This document shows positions 28,043-36,327 of a DNA stretch of 64,000 nt, one piece after another. Each line of letters starts with the position of its first letter. Position 1 is the first letter of the stretch. This DNA comes from Prolixibacter sp. NT017 (lineage in GTDB: Bacteria; Bacteroidota; Bacteroidia; Bacteroidales; Prolixibacteraceae): positions 2,108,001 through 2,172,000 of the forward strand of contig NZ_BLAV01000001.1 in assembly GCF_009617875.1 (NCBI RefSeq), written 5' to 3'. The notes under the pieces are model-generated. The model was given only the letters and a program-made list of their open reading frames with translations. It was not told the origin of the DNA and made no database searches. Position numbers and translations under genes: made by a program.

Positions 28043-29170
28043 ATGAAAAAGTGTTGTACGTATATAAGAGTCTCATCAATTATTACGGTTATCATACTCC
28101 TGTTCTTTTCGTGTACCCGCGATATGGATGTTCACATAAAAAACAACGAAAAAAAAATTGTTGTACAGGGATTATTCTCCGACGAGAAAGGTTGGGACAT
28201 TGTTCTGCTTACAACAAAGAATATGACCCAAAATATTGATACCTATATAAAAAATGCCACTGTGGAGATAGCATCTGGAACCGATCCAATCATTCGCTTA
28301 CATTATACAAAATTTGGACATTACCAGTCGGAACAAAAACCGGTCGCCGGTAAAGTATATACACTAAAAATAGATGTACCGGGATATGATCAAATAAACG
28401 CTCAAAGCAGTATCCCACTTCCGGTAAAAGCAAAAGTGGACGATTTCACAATTAACTGGCTCACCTACATGTATCCGAATGACTTGCTGGACTACGATGT
28501 ATTCCCCCTTACAGTCCGTTTTGAAAAGCCGGTACCCGATGCAAATATGGTCTTTCGCGCCAAAAAATTTAATCCTGAGTCAGGCTACAACCGTTATCTT
28601 CTCCCCTCTTCTGCTGTAAAAGAGCTGGAACAGCAGGGCATACCTCCACTTGCGGCCACACGTCTGCGGCAGGTTGCAGACCAATGGCAAATATCCCGGG
28701 ATGTATTTGAAAAATGCTTCAATGGTACAGAAGCATACACAGAAATAACAAACCACTACAACATGCTTAGGGAAAAACTCCGAAAGAAAACTGTCAAGCA
28801 AAGAGAATATGCCGCATTCGAGCCTACCCAATGCTTTGCCAACGACAACCGGACAAGTAATATCTCATACGATACCAATACGGTTTTTGGCCAGGGACAG
28901 CAAGTTGTAGAAGCAGGATTGCTTTATGCCGACCCGAACCTCAAATACGATATGCAGTACAACTACGGATCCAAACCCGGTATTGAGTACTGGCTCGAAG
29001 TAACACAAGGAAGCATCGATTATTACGAGTACTACCGTACCTATATTTTGCAAATAAGTCAACGACTCAATCCCTATTCCGGGCCTGTTGAGGTTTATTC
29101 CAACATCAATAACGGCGTTGGAATTTTTGCCGGCTATCACCGCCAGATGATTCACATATTAACGTACTAA
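28043..29170 (+). CDS. DUF4249 lipoprotein
   Basis: Lipoprotein with signal and lipobox LLFFSC (Cys near residue 24), followed by the DUF4249 pattern: VVQGLFSDEKGWDIVLLTTK, then VAGKVYTLKIDVPGYD. DUF4249 proteins are almost always encoded next to TonB-dependent receptors of the CarboxypepD type and are thought to be periplasmic or surface partners of them. The gene starts 4 bp after the receptor stop, so translation is probably coupled. No enzymatic motif is present. Confidence 0.88.
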   Translation: MKKCCTYIRVSSIITVIILLFFSCTRDMDVHIKNNEKKIVVQGLFSDEKGWDIVLLTTKNMTQNIDTYIKNATVEIASGTDPIIRLHYTKFGHYQSEQKPVAGKVYTLKIDVPGYDQINAQSSIPLPVKAKVDDFTINWLTYMYPNDLLDYDVFPLTVRFEKPVPDANMVFRAKKFNPESGYNRYLLPSSAVKELEQQGIPPLAATRLRQVADQWQISRDVFEKCFNGTEAYTEITNHYNMLREKLRKKTVKQREYAAFEPTQCFANDNRTSNISYDTNTVFGQGQQVVEAGLLYADPNLKYDMQYNYGSKPGIEYWLEVTQGSIDYYEYYRTYILQISQRLNPYSGPVEVYSNINNGVGIFAGYHRQMIHILTY

Positions 29171-29180
29171 TATTATTACC

Positions 29181-29774
29181 ATGAAACGATTAGCAATTAC
29201 AACAGTTTTCCTTTTGATTAGTCTTGTCTCCTTTTCGCAGTCGAAATTCAGGGCAGGAATATACGTCGAAGGAAGCCAATTTTTTCCTGAAGGAACATCT
29301 GTCAAAAAAAATGGTTTTTCAACCGGAGGAGGAGCCTATGCCTCCTATCCAATAGGAAAATTGTTCTCCGCTTCGCTCGGCGTTGGTTACAGATACAAAA
29401 CCAACAAAACGGCTTTTGAAATACCAGATGAATCGAATCCCACAACTGGTTATGCTTATAAAACCGTTGAAGAAACATACCCACAGCATTACCTTGTCGT
29501 TCCGTTGAAAGTTAAATTTACTCCCGTACAAAAGTTCTTTATCGAAGGAGGAATAGAAACATCCTGGTTACTCAATTATGACTATGTGAATGAGAAACCG
29601 GAATTTAACGGGCTACTGGGTGCAGGCTACCACCTGACTCAAAAATTAGATGCTTCTCTCTGTTATATAAGGGGCTTTAAAGACCAGGGAATGGGCAATA
29701 AAAATGATTATGGCCAGATTTACAAAAACAGAATGCTGACTTTGACCTTCTCGTATTCAGTTTTCGGTAAGTAA
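29181..29774 (+). CDS. Outer-membrane beta-barrel protein (PorT-like)
   Basis: 197-residue protein with a Sec signal peptide (AITTVFLLISLVSFSQ) and alternating hydrophobic strands typical of small 8-stranded barrels: GIYVEGSQFFPEG, GAYASYPIGKLFSASLGVGYRY, and a C-terminal LTLTFSYSVFGK. It is the last gene of the lipoprotein-receptor-DUF4249 set, 10 bp after the previous stop. The precise function is unknown; such proteins are annotated as porin family/PorT. Confidence 0.8.
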   Translation: MKRLAITTVFLLISLVSFSQSKFRAGIYVEGSQFFPEGTSVKKNGFSTGGGAYASYPIGKLFSASLGVGYRYKTNKTAFEIPDESNPTTGYAYKTVEETYPQHYLVVPLKVKFTPVQKFFIEGGIETSWLLNYDYVNEKPEFNGLLGAGYHLTQKLDASLCYIRGFKDQGMGNKNDYGQIYKNRMLTLTFSYSVFGK

Positions 29775-29833
29775 AACAGTGAAACCAGATGAAGACCTTC
29801 TCTGAAGGCTAATTTCGAATGCCGAATAAGCGA

Positions 29834-29925
29834 TTTCCGCCCATTTATCCGGAATAAAAAGAGAAGTTTTTCTATAACGATACAACACAAACCTGACAGG
29901 TTTCAAAAGCCTGTCAGGTTAACTT
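29834..29925 (+). repeat. Second copy of the E1 gene 3' end and terminator
   Basis: Starts with 17 bp identical to the E1 gene end (TTTCCGCCCATTTATCC at 23754-23770 and 29834-29850). The next codons still read Pro-Glu-stop in the E1 frame, and a matching GAAGT...AACGATA...CACA spacer precedes a terminator hairpin ACCTGACAGG / CCTGTCAGGT (29891-29919). There is no E1 coding sequence upstream of it. It is either a decayed duplicate or a junction left by insertion of the intervening block. The hairpin probably ends the 24.5-29.8 kb transcript. Confidence 0.75.
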
Positions 29926-29956
29926 TTTAGTAGCCAAACATCAAAATTTGACATTT

Positions 29957-30157
29957 TGCTACTTTTCCGTAGCACTGCCGTTCAATTTATTTGCCCTGCT
30001 CAATTTTTATGTTCCTTGCTCAATTATTTATTTCCCTGCCAAACAATTTGTCATCTCTTGCAGGGGTTTTACCCCTCTTTGCAGCTATTTTTGCTGTCTT
30101 TGCAACCTCTAGGGAGGTCTTTGCTGCTATTTTTGTAGTCTTTGCAGGATTTTGGGG
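29957..30157. repeat. Degenerate 21-bp tandem repeat array, left part
   Basis: The triplet TGC recurs at spacings of 19-22 bp from 29957 on, settling to exactly 21 bp in the last units. The clearest units begin at 30077, 30098, 30119 and 30140 with the core CTTTGC. Two units contain internal palindromes (AGGGGT...ACCCCT, ACCTC...GAGGT). The period equals seven codons, and all three plus frames and one minus frame show heptad periodicity, for example SLQLFLL SLQPLGR in plus and KNSCKEG-type units in minus. The array resumes after the insertion sequence at 31521. Confidence 0.7.
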
Positions 30158-31512
30158 GAGTCTGTTCAGCCAACTGTGTCAAGGAATAATTGAATAACAA
30201 ATTATAACTTGTAGCATTATGGAGGAACAGAAATTTGACTATGAAGCCTTTGAGAAGGAAGCTATCGAGCAACTGAAAAAGGGAAAGAAGCTTGAAGGGA
30301 AAGGCGGGGTGTTGGCTCCGTTATTGCAACGGCTGCTAAATGCAAGCCTTCATGGAGAACTTGACGCCCATCTACAGGAAGGTGAAACGCAAAATCGCCG
30401 TAACGGCAAGGGGACAAAGAAGGTAAAAACAAGTTTTGGCGAAATCGAAATCGATTCACCCCGGGATCGTGAAAGCAGCTTCTCACCGCAGATTGTCCGC
30501 AAACGGCAGCTGACCCTGGGAGATGGAATCGATCACAAAGTGATTTCTCTTTATGCCAAAGGGATGAGTTATGAGAGCATTTGTGAACACCTGGAAGATT
30601 TATATGGCATCACACTTTCTCCGGCCACATTAAGCGCAATAACCGACCGTATTATGCCCGAGGTTTACCAGTGGCAAAACCGTCCGTTGGAGGCTTTATA
30701 TCCGATTGTATGGCTCGATGCAGTCCATTACAAAGTGCGTAGTGAAGGAAGGATTGTTCACAAAGCAGTTTATCATGTTCTCGGAGTCGGTCAGGATGGC
30801 ATAAAAGAAATACTGGGGATGTATATCGGTGAGAAAGAGGGAGCTAAATTTTGGTTACAGGTGCTGAGCGACCTTCAGAACCGGGGAGTCAAAGACATCC
30901 TGATTGCCTGCATTGATAACCTGACTGGCTTTAAAGAAGCTATCGAAAGTATCTTTCCCAAAACCGATGTTCAACTATGTGTGATTCACCAAATCCGTAA
31001 TTCCTTTAAATATTTACGTAAAAAAGATTACAAGGAGTTTGTAGCTGACCTGCGATTAATTTATACCGCTCTAAATTACCAGGAAGGGGAAAGGAATCTG
31101 GACAAGTTTGATGAAAAATGGGGGAAGCAATACCCTGCTGTCATTCGTTCATGGAGGAATAACTGGGACGGACTCAGTACTTTTTTCCACTACCCCTATG
31201 AGCTCCGCAGGCTCATGTACACCACCAACATCATCGAAAGTTATCACAGCCAGTTACGTAAAATCACCAAAAGCAAGAGAATATTTCCAAACGACGCAGC
31301 TCTGTTAAAGCTGCTGTACCTGATAACAATAAGAATAACAGAAAAATGGTCGAGGCCAATTAAGAACTGGAAAAATACGTTAGCTCAACTTTCAATACTA
31401 TATGAAGAGAGAATGAATCCTGAATAATTTTTTCTTTTCCAAAACCCTGTTTTTAACTGAAGGGCTTTGAAAAAGAAAAATTTAAGACTGACACAGTTCA
31501 TTGAATAGACCC
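30158..31512 (+). mobile_element. IS256-family insertion sequence, complete
   Basis: 1355-bp element. The ends are imperfect inverted repeats: left end at 30158-30181 reading GAGTCTGTTCAG then CCAACTGTGTCA, and right end at 31489-31512 whose complement reads GGGTCTATTCAA then TGAACTGTGTCA (18 or more of 24 matching). It is flanked by the 8-bp direct repeat TTTTGGGG at 30150-30157 and 31513-31520, a target duplication of the size known for IS256. Both ends and the transposase are intact, so it looks recent and possibly active. Confidence 0.92.
30219..31427 (+). CDS. IS256-family transposase
   Basis: 402-residue DDE transposase of the IS256/Mutator class. The catalytic acids sit in YPIVWLDAVHYKVR (D1), DILIACIDNLTGF (D2) and NIIESYHSQLRKITKSKR (E), and the CxxH-type VQLCVIHQIRNSFKYL motif characteristic of IS256 is present between D2 and E. 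The gene is full length with no frameshift. The start codon precedes EEQKFDYEAFEKEA, 61 bp inside the left end. Confidence 0.96.
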   Translation: MEEQKFDYEAFEKEAIEQLKKGKKLEGKGGVLAPLLQRLLNASLHGELDAHLQEGETQNRRNGKGTKKVKTSFGEIEIDSPRDRESSFSPQIVRKRQLTLGDGIDHKVISLYAKGMSYESICEHLEDLYGITLSPATLSAITDRIMPEVYQWQNRPLEALYPIVWLDAVHYKVRSEGRIVHKAVYHVLGVGQDGIKEILGMYIGEKEGAKFWLQVLSDLQNRGVKDILIACIDNLTGFKEAIESIFPKTDVQLCVIHQIRNSFKYLRKKDYKEFVADLRLIYTALNYQEGERNLDKFDEKWGKQYPAVIRSWRNNWDGLSTFFHYPYELRRLMYTTNIIESYHSQLRKITKSKRIFPNDAALLKLLYLITIRITEKWSRPIKNWKNTLAQLSILYEERMNPE

Positions 31513-31538
31513 TTTTGGGGGGCCTTTGCAGCTCAGGA

Positions 31539-31563
31539 GGCCTTCCTGCCGGGCAGGAAGGCC
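31539..31563. repeat. 25-bp perfect palindrome
   Basis: GGCCTTCCTGCC and its exact complement flank a single G. No T-run follows. It resembles the short GC-rich palindromic units (REP-like) scattered in Bacteroidota genomes. It adjoins the tandem array just right of the insertion sequence. Confidence 0.6.
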
Positions 31564-31685
31564 GCGAAAGCCAGCCGGACAGACGAAAAATGAAACAGGA
31601 ATGCTGACAGAGATAAAAGAATTGCTTTCCGGGAAAACGGAAAACGAAAAACCAACACCGGAGGTATTGAAAGAGATAAAAAAAA

Positions 31686-31713
31686 CAGGTTGAAACCGGA
31701 AAGTTCCAACCTG
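31686..31713 (-). terminator. Intrinsic terminator of the arabinose operon
   Basis: Read on the minus strand: CAGGTTG stem, 14-nt loop, CAACCTG, then eight T (plus-strand A-run at 31678-31685). It lies about 84 bp beyond the stop of the aldose epimerase gene, the last gene of the minus-strand arabinose operon. Confidence 0.75.
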
Positions 31714-31796
31714 CCTAATCTAAACCTGATGATTATAAATTATAATCACTAACTGAATACCGAAGTCTTATCAGACTTCCACTAAAACACAATTTT

Positions 31797-32948
31797 TTAT
31801 TTCATTACCGAAAAACGGTAGATACACTCATGCTGATAGGTTTGCCCCGGCTTTAATGTTGTAGTCGGGAACTGTGGTTTGTTCGGAGAATCGGGATAGT
31901 GCTGCACTTCGAGACAGAAAGCACTGCGATGCTCGTAGGGCTTTCCTGATTTGCCAATCTCCTGACCGTTCAGGAAGTTTCCGGTGTAGAACTGAATACC
32001 GGGCTGGTCGGTTAACACATCCATTTTGATCCCCGATACCGGAGAATATACGGTTGCGGCCAATGCGACATTGCTGCTTTTGTTATTCAGCACCCAGTTG
32101 TGGTCGTAACCTTTCCCATACTTCAGCTGCGTATTATCGGCATTGATGCGCTCGCCAATCGGCGTCGGTTTTGTAAAATCAAACGGAGTTCCGGTAACCG
32201 ATTCGATGATGCCTGTCGGAATCAACGTAGAATCAACCGGCGTAATGCTGTCGGCGTTCAACATCATCACATGGTCGAGAATGGTTTTGGAACCTTCTCC
32301 CGAAAGGTTAAAATACGAATGATTGGTCAGGTTCAGCACCGTTGTCTTGTCGGTGGTTGCCTTGTAATCAATCTTCAGTCCATTTTGCGGAGTCAGTTCG
32401 TACGTTACCGTAACATCCAAATCACCCGGGTAACCTTCTTCCATATCGGGAGAATGATAGGTAAACTGAATTTTGGAATCGCTCAGTTTCCTGGCATTCC
32501 AAACCACGGCAAAGTAGCCTTTCGGACCACCATGCAGACTATTCATACCATCGTTGGCAACGAGATTGTAGTTTACGCCGTCGAGCGTAAATTTTGCATC
32601 ACCAATACGGTTGGCATAACGACCAACCGCCGCTCCGAAATAGGTTTGCGGACGGTTGATGTAGTCATTCAGGTTATCGTAACCCAGAACCACATCCGTC
32701 GGTTTTCCATTTTTATCGGGCACACAAAGTGCAACAATACGGGCACCGTAGTTGGTCACTTTCAGTCCAATGCCATTCTGTCCAACAAGGGTATACAGCT
32801 TGACCTGCTTACCATCGACCGTTTGATCGAATTTTTCGGGATTAATTTTTTGGACGGCCGGCGTAAATACCGATGGTTTCGATTGCGGCTGACAACTCAT
32901 CATCACAACCGTCAAAACCAGAGAAAGAATTGTTAAACTCGTTTTCAT
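31797..32948 (-). CDS. galM: Aldose 1-epimerase (mutarotase), lipoprotein form
   Basis: Interconverts alpha and beta anomers of aldoses, here probably L-arabinose released in the periplasm. A lipoprotein signal (LVLTVVMMSC, Cys near residue 19) indicates export, as in many Bacteroidota GalM proteins. The catalytic His is in LNLTNHSYFNLSG and the catalytic Glu in AFCLEVQHYPDSPNKP near the C-terminus; GRYANRIGDAKFTLDG and SLHGGPKGY are also family motifs. The 383-residue length is typical. It is the last gene of the arabinose operon, 28 bp after the GH51 gene. Confidence 0.93.
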   Translation of the reverse strand: MKTSLTILSLVLTVVMMSCQPQSKPSVFTPAVQKINPEKFDQTVDGKQVKLYTLVGQNGIGLKVTNYGARIVALCVPDKNGKPTDVVLGYDNLNDYINRPQTYFGAAVGRYANRIGDAKFTLDGVNYNLVANDGMNSLHGGPKGYFAVVWNARKLSDSKIQFTYHSPDMEEGYPGDLDVTVTYELTPQNGLKIDYKATTDKTTVLNLTNHSYFNLSGEGSKTILDHVMMLNADSITPVDSTLIPTGIIESVTGTPFDFTKPTPIGERINADNTQLKYGKGYDHNWVLNNKSSNVALAATVYSPVSGIKMDVLTDQPGIQFYTGNFLNGQEIGKSGKPYEHRSAFCLEVQHYPDSPNKPQFPTTTLKPGQTYQHECIYRFSVMK

Positions 32949-32976
32949 GGTGCTATATTTTAGAAATGCGTTATAC

Positions 32977-34512
32977 TTATTTCAACTGGACCAATACAAC
33001 GGAATGCGCCGGCAGCGTAATGCTCAGCTTACCGTTTTTTGGTTTTGCTACCGCGAAGTCCTTCATGGTTACTTCCGGTTTCTTACCGAAATCGTTGTAT
33101 GAATCCATAGACTGACCATCGACAATTTTTCCGGATGCTTCCTTGTATGTCACACCAGGAATATCACATTCCAGCGACTCGGCCTTTTCCGGATCCAAGT
33201 TACAAAGAGTTATGCTCAATACACCATTTTTTACCGATGCAGAAGAGCTAATGGCCGGAATACTGTCGCCTTTGTAAGTATAAGAAGCGCTTTTCAGGTT
33301 CATCGGTACCAGGCGTGCATCCTGATGTACACTGTACATTTTGTATACGTAGTAAGTGGGCGTCAGTACCATCTGCTTGTCTTTGGTCAGGATAACTGCC
33401 TGCAGTACATTTATCATCTGGGCAATGTTAGCCATCTTTACGCGATCGGCATGTTCGTTAAAGATGTTCAGGTTCACACCTGCAACCACCGCGTCACGCA
33501 TGGTATTCTGCTGGAACAGGAAGCCGGGGTTTGTTCCGGGTTCTACATTGAACCAGTTTCCCCATTCGTCGACAATTAAGCCAACCCTTTTTTGCGGATC
33601 GTAGCGATCCATGATGGCAGAGTGACGGCGAATCAGCTCGTCCATGTAAAGCGTTTTCTTCATTGAGGCGAACCAGTCATCTTCGTTGAAACCGGTCGCA
33701 TCGCCTTTATTACTCCAGGTATGAGCAATCGTATAGTAATGTAGCGAAAGGCCCTGAATGAGGTTAGGGTGGCGCATCGCTTTCTTCATCACAGTTTCTG
33801 TCCAGTTGTAGTCATTGGAATTGGGACCGCTTGCAATTTTATATTGAGCTCCCCACATGTAAGTCGAAAACTGGTTAAACAGATCGGCATAATAATCGGG
33901 CGTCATGTTGCCACCACATCCCCACGATTCGTTTCCTACGCCCCAGTATTTCACCAGCCAGGGATCCTGACGTCCGTTTTTCTTGCGAAGGCGGGTCATC
34001 GGGCTATCGTTGTTCGAAGTTGTATATTCAACCCACTGAGAGGCCTCCTCCACAGTTCCGGAACCAACGTTCACGCTGATATATGGCTCAGCTCCTACCA
34101 GCTCACAGAAGTCGAGGAATTCATTCGTACCAAAGCTGTTATCTTCGGTTACTCCACCCCAGTTCACATTCACAATGGATGGGCGCTTATCTTTCGGTCC
34201 GATTCCATCTTTCCAGTGGTACGTGTCGGCAAAACAACCGCCGGGCCAGCGAATAACCGAAACCTTCATGGCTTTCAGTGCATTCACCACATCGGTACGA
34301 TACCCGTCAATGTTCGGGATATCCGAATTCTCTCCTACATAAATTCCACCATAGATACCATGACCGAGATGCTCGGCAAACTGGCCGTAAATTTCTTTAT
34401 TGATTTTTGTCTTAGCTTCGTCAGGATATACCGTTAGCCGGTTTTCCTGGGCCATCAGTTTTGCTGAGAACAACAAAAGCAGGGCAACTACCCCAAATTT
34501 TAAATGCTTCAT
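32977..34512 (-). CDS. GH51 alpha-L-arabinofuranosidase
   Basis: Exported enzyme releasing arabinofuranose from arabinan or arabinoxylan oligosaccharides. The signal peptide is GVVALLLLFSAKLMAQ. The GH51 (clan GH-A) acid/base Glu is in YWGVGNESWGCGG and the nucleophile Glu in GLIVDEWGNWF; the family motif RWPGGCFADTYHWKDGIG is present. The C-terminal beta-sandwich ends at about residue 511. It lies between araB and the epimerase gene and supplies the sugar for the pathway. A hairpin at 34594-34624 separates it from araB. Confidence 0.95.
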   Translation of the reverse strand: MKHLKFGVVALLLLFSAKLMAQENRLTVYPDEAKTKINKEIYGQFAEHLGHGIYGGIYVGENSDIPNIDGYRTDVVNALKAMKVSVIRWPGGCFADTYHWKDGIGPKDKRPSIVNVNWGGVTEDNSFGTNEFLDFCELVGAEPYISVNVGSGTVEEASQWVEYTTSNNDSPMTRLRKKNGRQDPWLVKYWGVGNESWGCGGNMTPDYYADLFNQFSTYMWGAQYKIASGPNSNDYNWTETVMKKAMRHPNLIQGLSLHYYTIAHTWSNKGDATGFNEDDWFASMKKTLYMDELIRRHSAIMDRYDPQKRVGLIVDEWGNWFNVEPGTNPGFLFQQNTMRDAVVAGVNLNIFNEHADRVKMANIAQMINVLQAVILTKDKQMVLTPTYYVYKMYSVHQDARLVPMNLKSASYTYKGDSIPAISSSASVKNGVLSITLCNLDPEKAESLECDIPGVTYKEASGKIVDGQSMDSYNDFGKKPEVTMKDFAVAKPKNGKLSITLPAHSVVLVQLK

Positions 34513-34593
34513 GGTTGGATGTTTAATTCGTTTTTAGTTTTAACTAATTGGATTGCGTTTGATTTTGTCTGGTTGAACCAGTTCTGATAGTAT

Positions 34594-34624
34594 GGTCCGG
34601 CACGGGAAAACCCGCTACCGGACC
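34594..34624. other. Intercistronic hairpin araB-GH51
   Basis: GGTCCGG / CCGGACC with a second inner stem CGGG-AAAA-CCCG. On the transcribed minus strand there is no T-run, so it looks like an mRNA stability or processing element. It shares the GGTCCGG arm with the hairpin between araD and araA. Confidence 0.6.
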
Positions 34625-34658
34625 TTTCTAATCTCAAAACGGTTTCTATTGCGAAAGA

Positions 34659-36278
34659 TTAAAGTTTTCCTAATTCAATATACTTTTTGTAAATCTCGTT
34701 GTATTGCGCTGCATTTTCAGCAATCGGATAATAGGTCTTTTCGAAACCTTGTCCCATAGCCGCCTGCGCTTCTTCCACTGAAGAATAAACTCCCGCGGCA
34801 ACCGCAGCAAACATAGCAGCTCCCAGCGCCATCGCCTGCTCCGATACCGACACCTTTATCGGCATATTCAGCACATCGGCCATGGTCTGCATAACGAAGG
34901 GCGATTTTTTGGCCACACCGCCAATACCAACTACTTCTTTGATTTCGATTCCATGCTCAGCAAACCGATCGGTAATGGCACGTGAACCAAAGGCTGTTGC
35001 TTCTACCAGCGCACGGAAAATACGCGGAGCTGATGAGCCCAGGTTCAAACCGGCAATGGTTCCGGTAACGGTCTGGTCGGCATCCGGTGTACGACGACCG
35101 TTGAGCCAGTCGGTAGCCACAATGGTCGATTCCTCTACCGGAATCTTCGCAGCTTCTTCCGACAACACCGGCAGGATTTTATCTTCGATAGCTTTCCGCT
35201 GTTCCTCATCATCGAGGAATTGCAGCGGCCAGCTCAATACATTTTTAAACCACGCGTAAATGTCGCCAAATCCCGATTGACCTGCTTCCAGACCAACCAT
35301 TCCCGGAATAACGGAACCATCAACTTGTCCGCAAATACCCGGAATGAGCTTGTCTTTCATCTCTTCGTACGGAGCCACCAGGATATCACAAGTCGAAGTA
35401 CCAATGGCACGAACCAATGTGTTCGGCGTTATCTCAGCGCCAACCGCTCCCATGTGGCAGTCGAAGGCACTCACGCCAACGACAACATCGGTTGACAAAC
35501 CGAGTTTTTCTGCCCATTCGGGAGAAAGCGTTCCGGCGGCCGCATCGGAAGTATAGGTTTCATCGAAAAGATTATCACGTAAACCGGCCAGTTCCGGTCC
35601 TAGTGTGGTCAGGAACTTCTCGTCAGGTAGACCATTCCATTCCGGATCCCACATCGCTTTGTGGCCAGCGGCACAACGACCGCGTTTCAGGTCTTTTAAT
35701 CCAGTAGTACCGGTAATCAATGCCGGAAGCCAGTCGCAGTACTCCACCCATGAAGTAGCTTTGGCTTTTACCGCTTCATCTTCGCGAAGTACGTGCAGCA
35801 CCTTCGCCCACACCCATTCCGATGAATAAATACCGCCTTCGTATTTCACGTAATCAATGTCCCACTCTTTCGAAAGCTTGTTGATTTCATCAGCCTCTTT
35901 TACGGCTGTATGATCTTTCCAGAGAATGAACATCGCATTCGGATTTTCTTCGAAACCCGGTAGCAGTGCCAACGGAGTACCGTTCTCGTCAGTCAAAGCG
36001 GGCGTACTTCCGGTGGTATCGAACGAAATACCCACCACGTTTTCAGCCACACCAGCCGGACATTTGGCCAGCGCTTCCTTTACCGATGCTTCCAGAACTT
36101 CAATGTAATCGAGCGGATGTTGACGATATTGATTCTTCGCCGGATCGCAATATTTGCCTTCCATCCAGCGGGGATAGTTTCTTACGGCAGCCGCCAACTC
36201 TTTTCCGTTGCTGGCATCCACTACCAACGCACGGCACGAGTCACTTCCGTAATCAATCCCTATAACGTATTTTGTCAT
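34659..36278 (-). CDS. araB: Ribulokinase
   Basis: ATP-dependent kinase forming L-ribulose-5-phosphate, the second step of bacterial L-arabinose catabolism. FGGY-family kinase: the N-terminal ATPase start IGIDYGSDSCRALVVD, the region DWLNGRRTPDADQTVTGT near 390, and the C-terminal FGGY block with EATAFGSRAITDRF and GGVAKKSPFVMQTMADVL. The 539 residues match AraB. It sits between araD and the GH51 gene in the order A-D-B. Confidence 0.96.
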   Translation of the reverse strand: MTKYVIGIDYGSDSCRALVVDASNGKELAAAVRNYPRWMEGKYCDPAKNQYRQHPLDYIEVLEASVKEALAKCPAGVAENVVGISFDTTGSTPALTDENGTPLALLPGFEENPNAMFILWKDHTAVKEADEINKLSKEWDIDYVKYEGGIYSSEWVWAKVLHVLREDEAVKAKATSWVEYCDWLPALITGTTGLKDLKRGRCAAGHKAMWDPEWNGLPDEKFLTTLGPELAGLRDNLFDETYTSDAAAGTLSPEWAEKLGLSTDVVVGVSAFDCHMGAVGAEITPNTLVRAIGTSTCDILVAPYEEMKDKLIPGICGQVDGSVIPGMVGLEAGQSGFGDIYAWFKNVLSWPLQFLDDEEQRKAIEDKILPVLSEEAAKIPVEESTIVATDWLNGRRTPDADQTVTGTIAGLNLGSSAPRIFRALVEATAFGSRAITDRFAEHGIEIKEVVGIGGVAKKSPFVMQTMADVLNMPIKVSVSEQAMALGAAMFAAVAAGVYSSVEEAQAAMGQGFEKTYYPIAENAAQYNEIYKKYIELGKL

Positions 36279-36306
36279 GATGTAACGATTTTCTAAAGGT
36301 TCGTCC

Positions 36307-36321
36307 TCCGGTTAAACCGGA
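36307..36321. repeat. Palindrome between araD and araB
   Basis: Perfect 15-bp palindrome TCCGGTTAAACCGGA in the 49-bp gap between araD and araB. The same CCGGTTTAACCGG sequence occurs at 47039-47051 upstream of an unrelated gene. It may be a dispersed REP-like unit or a short mRNA hairpin. Confidence 0.55.
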
Positions 36322-36327
36322 AATGAT

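Larger units (their letters stand above)
31513..31796. other. Right part of the interrupted repeat region
   Basis: After the target duplication the 21-bp array continues for one clear unit (CTTTGCAGCTCAGGAGGCC at 31524). A 25-bp perfect palindrome (31539-31563) follows, then a short plus-strand open end starting at 31601 that reads MLTEIKELLSGK and stops at 31693. In the plus frame this end is continuous with the heptads left of the element once the insertion is removed, so it may be the C-terminus of a repeat-bearing gene broken by the insertion and by a stop in an earlier unit. Confidence 0.5.

Noticed and set aside
24470..29774. Second polysaccharide utilisation locus
   Set aside because: There is a TonB-dependent receptor but no SusD homologue and no carbohydrate-active enzyme; DUF4249 pairing indicates another receptor class.
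29957..30157. CRISPR array
   Set aside because: The repeats are contiguous 21-bp tandem units without spacers, are degenerate, and no cas genes are present.
29956..30197. Two overlapping plus-strand frames before the insertion sequence
   Set aside because: They arise from the 21-bp periodic array; one contains a stop in a repeat unit and the other ends inside the insertion sequence. Treated as repeat, not genes.
32100..32936. 278-codon plus-strand frame antisense to the aldose epimerase gene
   Set aside because: It is a mirror frame of a clear galM gene; the translation is rich in Arg/His/Ile without domain character.
33769..34437. 222-codon plus-strand frame antisense to the GH51 gene
   Set aside because: The GH51 catalytic motifs on the other strand explain the sequence.
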